From Acholeplasmataceae bacterium (lineage in GTDB: Bacteria > Bacillota_I > Bacilli_A > Acholeplasmatales > Acholeplasmataceae), in NCBI GenBank assembly GCA_030656435.1, contig JAUSOA010000260.1:1-7750 (forward strand): a DNA stretch of 7,750 nt. The letters are read 5' to 3'. The position numbers were made by a program, and so were the translations under genes. The notes under the pieces were generated by a model, which saw nothing but the letters and a program-made list of their open reading frames with translations, was not told the origin of the DNA and searched no databases. Position 1 is the stretch's first letter. Every line of letters starts with the position of its first letter. Shown one piece after another: positions 5,102 through 7,750 of this stretch.

Positions 5102-6397
5102 ATGGAAATCAAATGTATAAAATTAAATGAAATGACTGAGTCTATTTGTGAGAACAATTTCAAGGTTAGATATATGCTACCTGGAGAAAGAGCTGAGTTC
5201 TACAATAGAAAAAACAAAACAATTCTAGAATCAGATGTTTTAGAATCATCACCCAATCGTGCGAGAGTCATCTGTCCAATTTTTTATGAATGTGGAGGAT
5301 GTGATTTTCTTCATGTAAAGTATGACGAACAGCTAAGAATGAAGGAATCCTACGTAAAAACAGCATATTTTAAAGGAAATGTCTTTGCAGAGTTTCTACC
5401 AATTATTAAAAATGATAAGCCCTTAAACTATCGTCATAAAATTGTAGCATCAGCTACAACTGAAAAGACAAAGGTTAGACTTGGACTTTATCAAGAGGGA
5501 ACAAAAAAGGTTATTCCATATACAAGCTGTCACATTCAAGATCTTGATGCTAATGAGGTTCTAAAGACTGTAGAACTTGTCTTGAATAAGTATAAGATGA
5601 CTGCATACGATATCGATAAGGAAACCGGAATTATCAAGCATATTTTAATACGTAAATCCTATGCAAAGGATGAAATGCTTTTGGTGTTTGTCACCAATGG
5701 TTATTTACTTCCAAATGCTAAAAAGATGGCTCAAGATATCATCAAACTTCATCCAAAGGTTGTTACAGTTATCCAAAACATACATCATAGAAAGACAGCA
5801 TTGGTATTACTAGATGAAGAAAAGGTTTTATTTGGATCTGGTTATATTACTGATGAAATTGATGGAATTAGATTCAGATTATCATCAAAATCTTTCTACC
5901 AGATTAATCCTGTGCAAATGATTAAGATGTATAAAAAAGCACTTGAACTTGCAGATATAAAAAAGACTGATACTGTCTTTGATGCATATTCTGGTATTGG
6001 GACTATTTCACTATTAGCAACAAAATATGCTAAAAAAGTCATTGCTGTAGAAACCAATAAGACAAGTCATCAGGATGCTATATTTAATAAGAAGTTAAAC
6101 AATATCGAGAATGTTCATTTCTTTAATGAGGATGTATCTAAATATTTGGAGAGCTATCAAGAAAAAATTGATGTCCTCATCATGGATCCAACAAGAGATG
6201 GAGCTTCAGAGGATTTTTTAAAATCGGTATTAAGATTATTGCCAAAGAAAATCGTGTATATTTCTTGTGAGCCAACAACACAAGTTAGAGATATAAAAAT
6301 ATTAAGTGGGAAGTATGAAGTTAAGATGTGTCAGCCTGTGGACATGTTTTCTCAAACTGTTCACGTGGAAACTATCACATTGCTTTTACTTAAATAG
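5102..6397 (+). CDS. rlmD: 23S rRNA (uracil-C5)-methyltransferase, RlmD/RlmCD type
   Basis: This enzyme uses S-adenosylmethionine to methylate C5 of a uracil in 23S rRNA (U1939, and in Bacillus-type RlmCD also U747; the target here is inferred). The 431 residues comprise a short TRAM-like RNA-binding N-terminus (to about 55), an iron-sulfur region with Cys-58, Cys-64, Cys-67 (CGGC) and Cys-143, and the methyltransferase domain. SAM motif I is DAYSGIGT at 294-301. FYQINP (265-270) holds the conserved Gln. The catalytic nucleophile is Cys-389 in YISCEP, and the probable base is Glu-423 in HVETI. The usual DPPR is DPTR (362-365). ATG 5102 is preferred over GTG 5090: the GTG is part of the GTGAGGT ribosome binding site, 5 bases before the ATG, and lies at about the predicted transcription start. 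TrmA is less likely because of the cysteine cluster. Confidence 0.93.
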   Translation: MEIKCIKLNEMTESICENNFKVRYMLPGERAEFYNRKNKTILESDVLESSPNRARVICPIFYECGGCDFLHVKYDEQLRMKESYVKTAYFKGNVFAEFLPIIKNDKPLNYRHKIVASATTEKTKVRLGLYQEGTKKVIPYTSCHIQDLDANEVLKTVELVLNKYKMTAYDIDKETGIIKHILIRKSYAKDEMLLVFVTNGYLLPNAKKMAQDIIKLHPKVVTVIQNIHHRKTALVLLDEEKVLFGSGYITDEIDGIRFRLSSKSFYQINPVQMIKMYKKALELADIKKTDTVFDAYSGIGTISLLATKYAKKVIAVETNKTSHQDAIFNKKLNNIENVHFFNEDVSKYLESYQEKIDVLIMDPTRDGASEDFLKSVLRLLPKKIVYISCEPTTQVRDIKILSGKYEVKMCQPVDMFSQTVHVETITLLLLK

Positions 6398-6400
6398 AAC

Positions 6401-6480
6401 TTGACACATAATTGACAATGCTTTATTAATCACCTAATTTCAATCAGAGTAATTTGACTCAAAATTTATATGTAAGTCAA
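6401..6480 (+). promoter_or_regulatory. Cluster of TTGAC half-sites upstream of nadC, possible operator region
   Basis: TTGACA occurs at 6401-6406 and 6412-6417 as a direct repeat. TTGACT at 6454-6459 and AGTCAA at 6475-6480 form an inverted pair 15 bases apart, ending 9 bases before the nadC -35 box. The first TTGACA could also be a -35 box, with TATTAA at 6424-6429 after a 17-base spacer. No T-rich terminator is seen after the methyltransferase gene. NAD genes of Bacillota are often under a niacin-responsive repressor (NiaR), but I cannot confirm a match to its operator. Confidence 0.4.
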
Positions 6481-6489
6481 GATGAAATA

Positions 6490-6517
6490 TTTACAAAAAA
6501 CCCGAATATAATAAAAT
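6490..6517 (+). promoter_or_regulatory. Promoter of nadC-nadA
   Basis: TTTACA (6490-6495) and TAAAAT (6512-6517), separated by 16 bases, each match the housekeeping consensus at five of six positions. An overlapping perfect TATAAT at 6507-6512 lacks a good -35 partner. The leader contains AAGGTGA at 6539-6545, 4 bases before the nadC ATG. Confidence 0.6.
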
Positions 6518-6549
6518 GAAACACATTATCTAGAAAGTAAGGTGACTTA

Positions 6550-7401
6550 ATGGATACTATTTTTGATGAATTGATTCAACGTGCTTTAGATGAAGATATG
6601 CCACTTGGCGATATCACAGCAAGTGCACTTTTTTGTTGTGAAGAAAGCGTAGCTAAGGTTATTGCGAAATCAGAAGGTATTGTTTCAGGGCTAGTTATCT
6701 TTCAACGGGTCTTTGAAATTGTAGATTCAAATACTGCCATCAATGTATTAAAAAAGGATGGTGATTTCACCGATAAAGGTTCTACCCTTGCAACGATTAA
6801 AGGAAATACCCTATCCATCTTAAAAGCTGAACGCACCGCATTAAACTTTTTACAGCGGATGAGTGGCATTAGTACAGAAACTAATCGCTATGTAGAAGCT
6901 ATTAAAGACACAAATTGCAAAATACTTGATACGCGTAAAACTGCACCTACCTTGCGTGCATTAGATAAACTTGCTGTTCTTCATGGTGGTGGTCTTAACC
7001 ACCGGTTTTCGCTATCAGATATGGCAATACTTAAAGATAACCATATCGCTGCAGCAGGAAGCATTACTAAAGCTGTTGAGAAGGTTCGAAAAACGGTTGG
7101 TCCATCAGTTAAAATAGAAGTTGAAGTAGAATCTATTGACGCACTCAAAGAAGCCTTAAACACATCAGCAGATTGGATTATGCTTGATAACATGGATAAT
7201 GATACAATGCGCCAATGTGTTATGATAACTGCCGGAAGGAAAAAACTAGAAGCTAGCGGAAATATGACGTTAGAACGTGTGAGAAGTGTCGCTGAAACTG
7301 GTGTTGATTTTATATCTGTTGGTGCACTGACACACTCAGTTAAAGCGTTTGATATTAGTTTGCGCTTTGATTTAGGAGACGATCTTAATGACTCAAAATG
7401 A
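6550..7401 (+). CDS. nadC: Nicotinate-nucleotide pyrophosphorylase (quinolinate phosphoribosyltransferase)
   Basis: NadC converts quinolinate and PRPP into nicotinate mononucleotide, CO2 and pyrophosphate, the entry to NAD in the de novo route. It has 283 residues, normal for the family. The N-terminal domain starts with ALDEDMPLGDIT. Conserved residues are visible in ERTALNFLQRMSG (94-106), TRKT (128-131), LAVLHGGGLNHR (141-152), KDNH (162-165), EVEVES (190-195) and MLDNM (211-215). The barrel end carries LEASGNM and SVGALTHS (256-263). These include the arginine, lysine and histidine residues that bind the quinolinate carboxylates and the phosphates. The related nicotinate phosphoribosyltransferase and ModD are less likely given the NHR and KDNH motifs and the nadA partner. 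The ATG follows AAGGTGA. The 3' end overlaps nadA by 14 bases in another frame, indicating coupled translation. No defect is seen. Confidence 0.96.
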   Translation: MDTIFDELIQRALDEDMPLGDITASALFCCEESVAKVIAKSEGIVSGLVIFQRVFEIVDSNTAINVLKKDGDFTDKGSTLATIKGNTLSILKAERTALNFLQRMSGISTETNRYVEAIKDTNCKILDTRKTAPTLRALDKLAVLHGGGLNHRFSLSDMAILKDNHIAAAGSITKAVEKVRKTVGPSVKIEVEVESIDALKEALNTSADWIMLDNMDNDTMRQCVMITAGRKKLEASGNMTLERVRSVAETGVDFISVGALTHSVKAFDISLRFDLGDDLNDSK

Positions 7402-7750
7402 AATGATTCAGGAGATAATGAGATTAAAAATAGAAAAAAATGCGGTTATTTTAGCGCATTATTATCAAATACCAGCGATTCAAGATATTGCTGATTTTGT
7501 CGGTGATTCATACCAATTAAGTAAACTAGCAAGTGAAACTAGTGCGGATATGATTGTTTTTTGTGGGGTGCATTTTATGGCAGAAACTGCAAAAATACTT
7601 GCTCCAGAAAAAACCGTATTACTTCCAGCAAAAGATGCTGGGTGTCCAATGGCGGATACCATTACTTTTGAAGAACTGAAAGCTTATAAAGAAAACCATC
7701 CAGACCGCAAAATTGTTTGCTACGTCAACTCAACAGCTGAAGTCAAAGCC
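7388..7750 (+). CDS. nadA: Quinolinate synthase, N-terminal part, continues beyond the window
   Basis: NadA condenses iminoaspartate with dihydroxyacetone phosphate to quinolinate, the substrate of NadC, using an oxygen-sensitive [4Fe-4S] cluster. The first 121 codons are open to the last base of the window; the family is about 300-370 residues, so roughly two thirds is missing. Visible motifs are LAHYYQ (22-27), the DFVGDSYQLS substrate-loop segment (36-45), FCGVHFMAETAKIL with the first cluster cysteine Cys-59, the DAGCPMAD segment (83-90), and YVNSTAEVKA (112-121). The start ATG at 7388 lies inside the end of nadC, with AGGAG at 7374-7378 nine bases upstream. The ATG at 7403 (in frame) lacks such a site. 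NadB, which would supply iminoaspartate, is not between the upstream promoter and nadC; it may lie downstream. Confidence 0.96.
   Translation, partial: MTQNEMIQEIMRLKIEKNAVILAHYYQIPAIQDIADFVGDSYQLSKLASETSADMIVFCGVHFMAETAKILAPEKTVLLPAKDAGCPMADTITFEELKAYKENHPDRKIVCYVNSTAEVKA

Noticed and set aside
6454..6480. TTGACT/AGTCAA inverted repeat as the terminator of rlmD
   Set aside because: The stem is only 6 bp with a 15-base loop and no T run follows.
6485..6492. AAATATTT palindrome before nadC
   Set aside because: An 8-base AT palindrome is expected by chance at this composition and has no further context.
1..7750. Mobile element, defence system, CRISPR array, tRNA or rRNA
   Set aside because: No transposase, integrase, nuclease or repeat array is seen. 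All genes are ordinary chromosomal types in one direction with uniform composition.

Overview
The window is 7,750 bases of low-G+C bacterial DNA (roughly one third G+C by eye). Every intact gene reads left to right on the + strand. The genes are tightly packed, the ribosome binding sites resemble AGGAGGTGA, and the -10 boxes are close to TATAAT. Trp is encoded by TGG and nadC ends in TGA, so the standard bacterial code is used; that argues against the Mycoplasma/Spiroplasma code. A low-G+C Bacillota, or a standard-code relative of the Mollicutes (Acholeplasma/Izemoplasma/Haloplasma type), fits. This placement is inference from composition and gene style only.

Layout: (1) 1-347, the 3' end of a gene that starts before the window. 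(2) 436-2657, a two-gene operon, tdh-kbl, degrading L-threonine to glycine and acetyl-CoA. (3) 2658-2823, an AT-rich 166-base intergenic region with two inverted repeats and a strong intrinsic terminator, placed directly before the ribosome binding site of the next gene. (4) 2824-3717, a PAS-GGDEF diguanylate cyclase with cysteines in its sensor domain. (5) 3800-5056, a three-part protein: PlsC-like acyltransferase, zinc ribbon and a C-terminal domain. Its stop codon lies inside a terminator hairpin. (6) 5102-6397, an iron-sulfur 23S rRNA uracil-C5 methyltransferase of the RlmD/RlmCD type, with a very short leader. (7) 6398-6549, a regulatory region with four TTGAC half-sites and a promoter. 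(8) 6550-7750, nadC overlapping nadA, the last two steps of NAD precursor synthesis; nadA runs off the end.

Most of the content is ordinary core metabolism. The threonine genes and the NAD genes form two clear functional units. The diguanylate cyclase and the acyltransferase follow each other without an obvious terminator between them, so they may be partly co-transcribed, but no functional link can be shown. The two points that most deserve attention are the structured leader before the diguanylate cyclase, and the apparent relationship between the truncated first gene and the C-terminal domain of the acyltransferase at 3800-5056. No mobile element, CRISPR array, rRNA or tRNA was seen.
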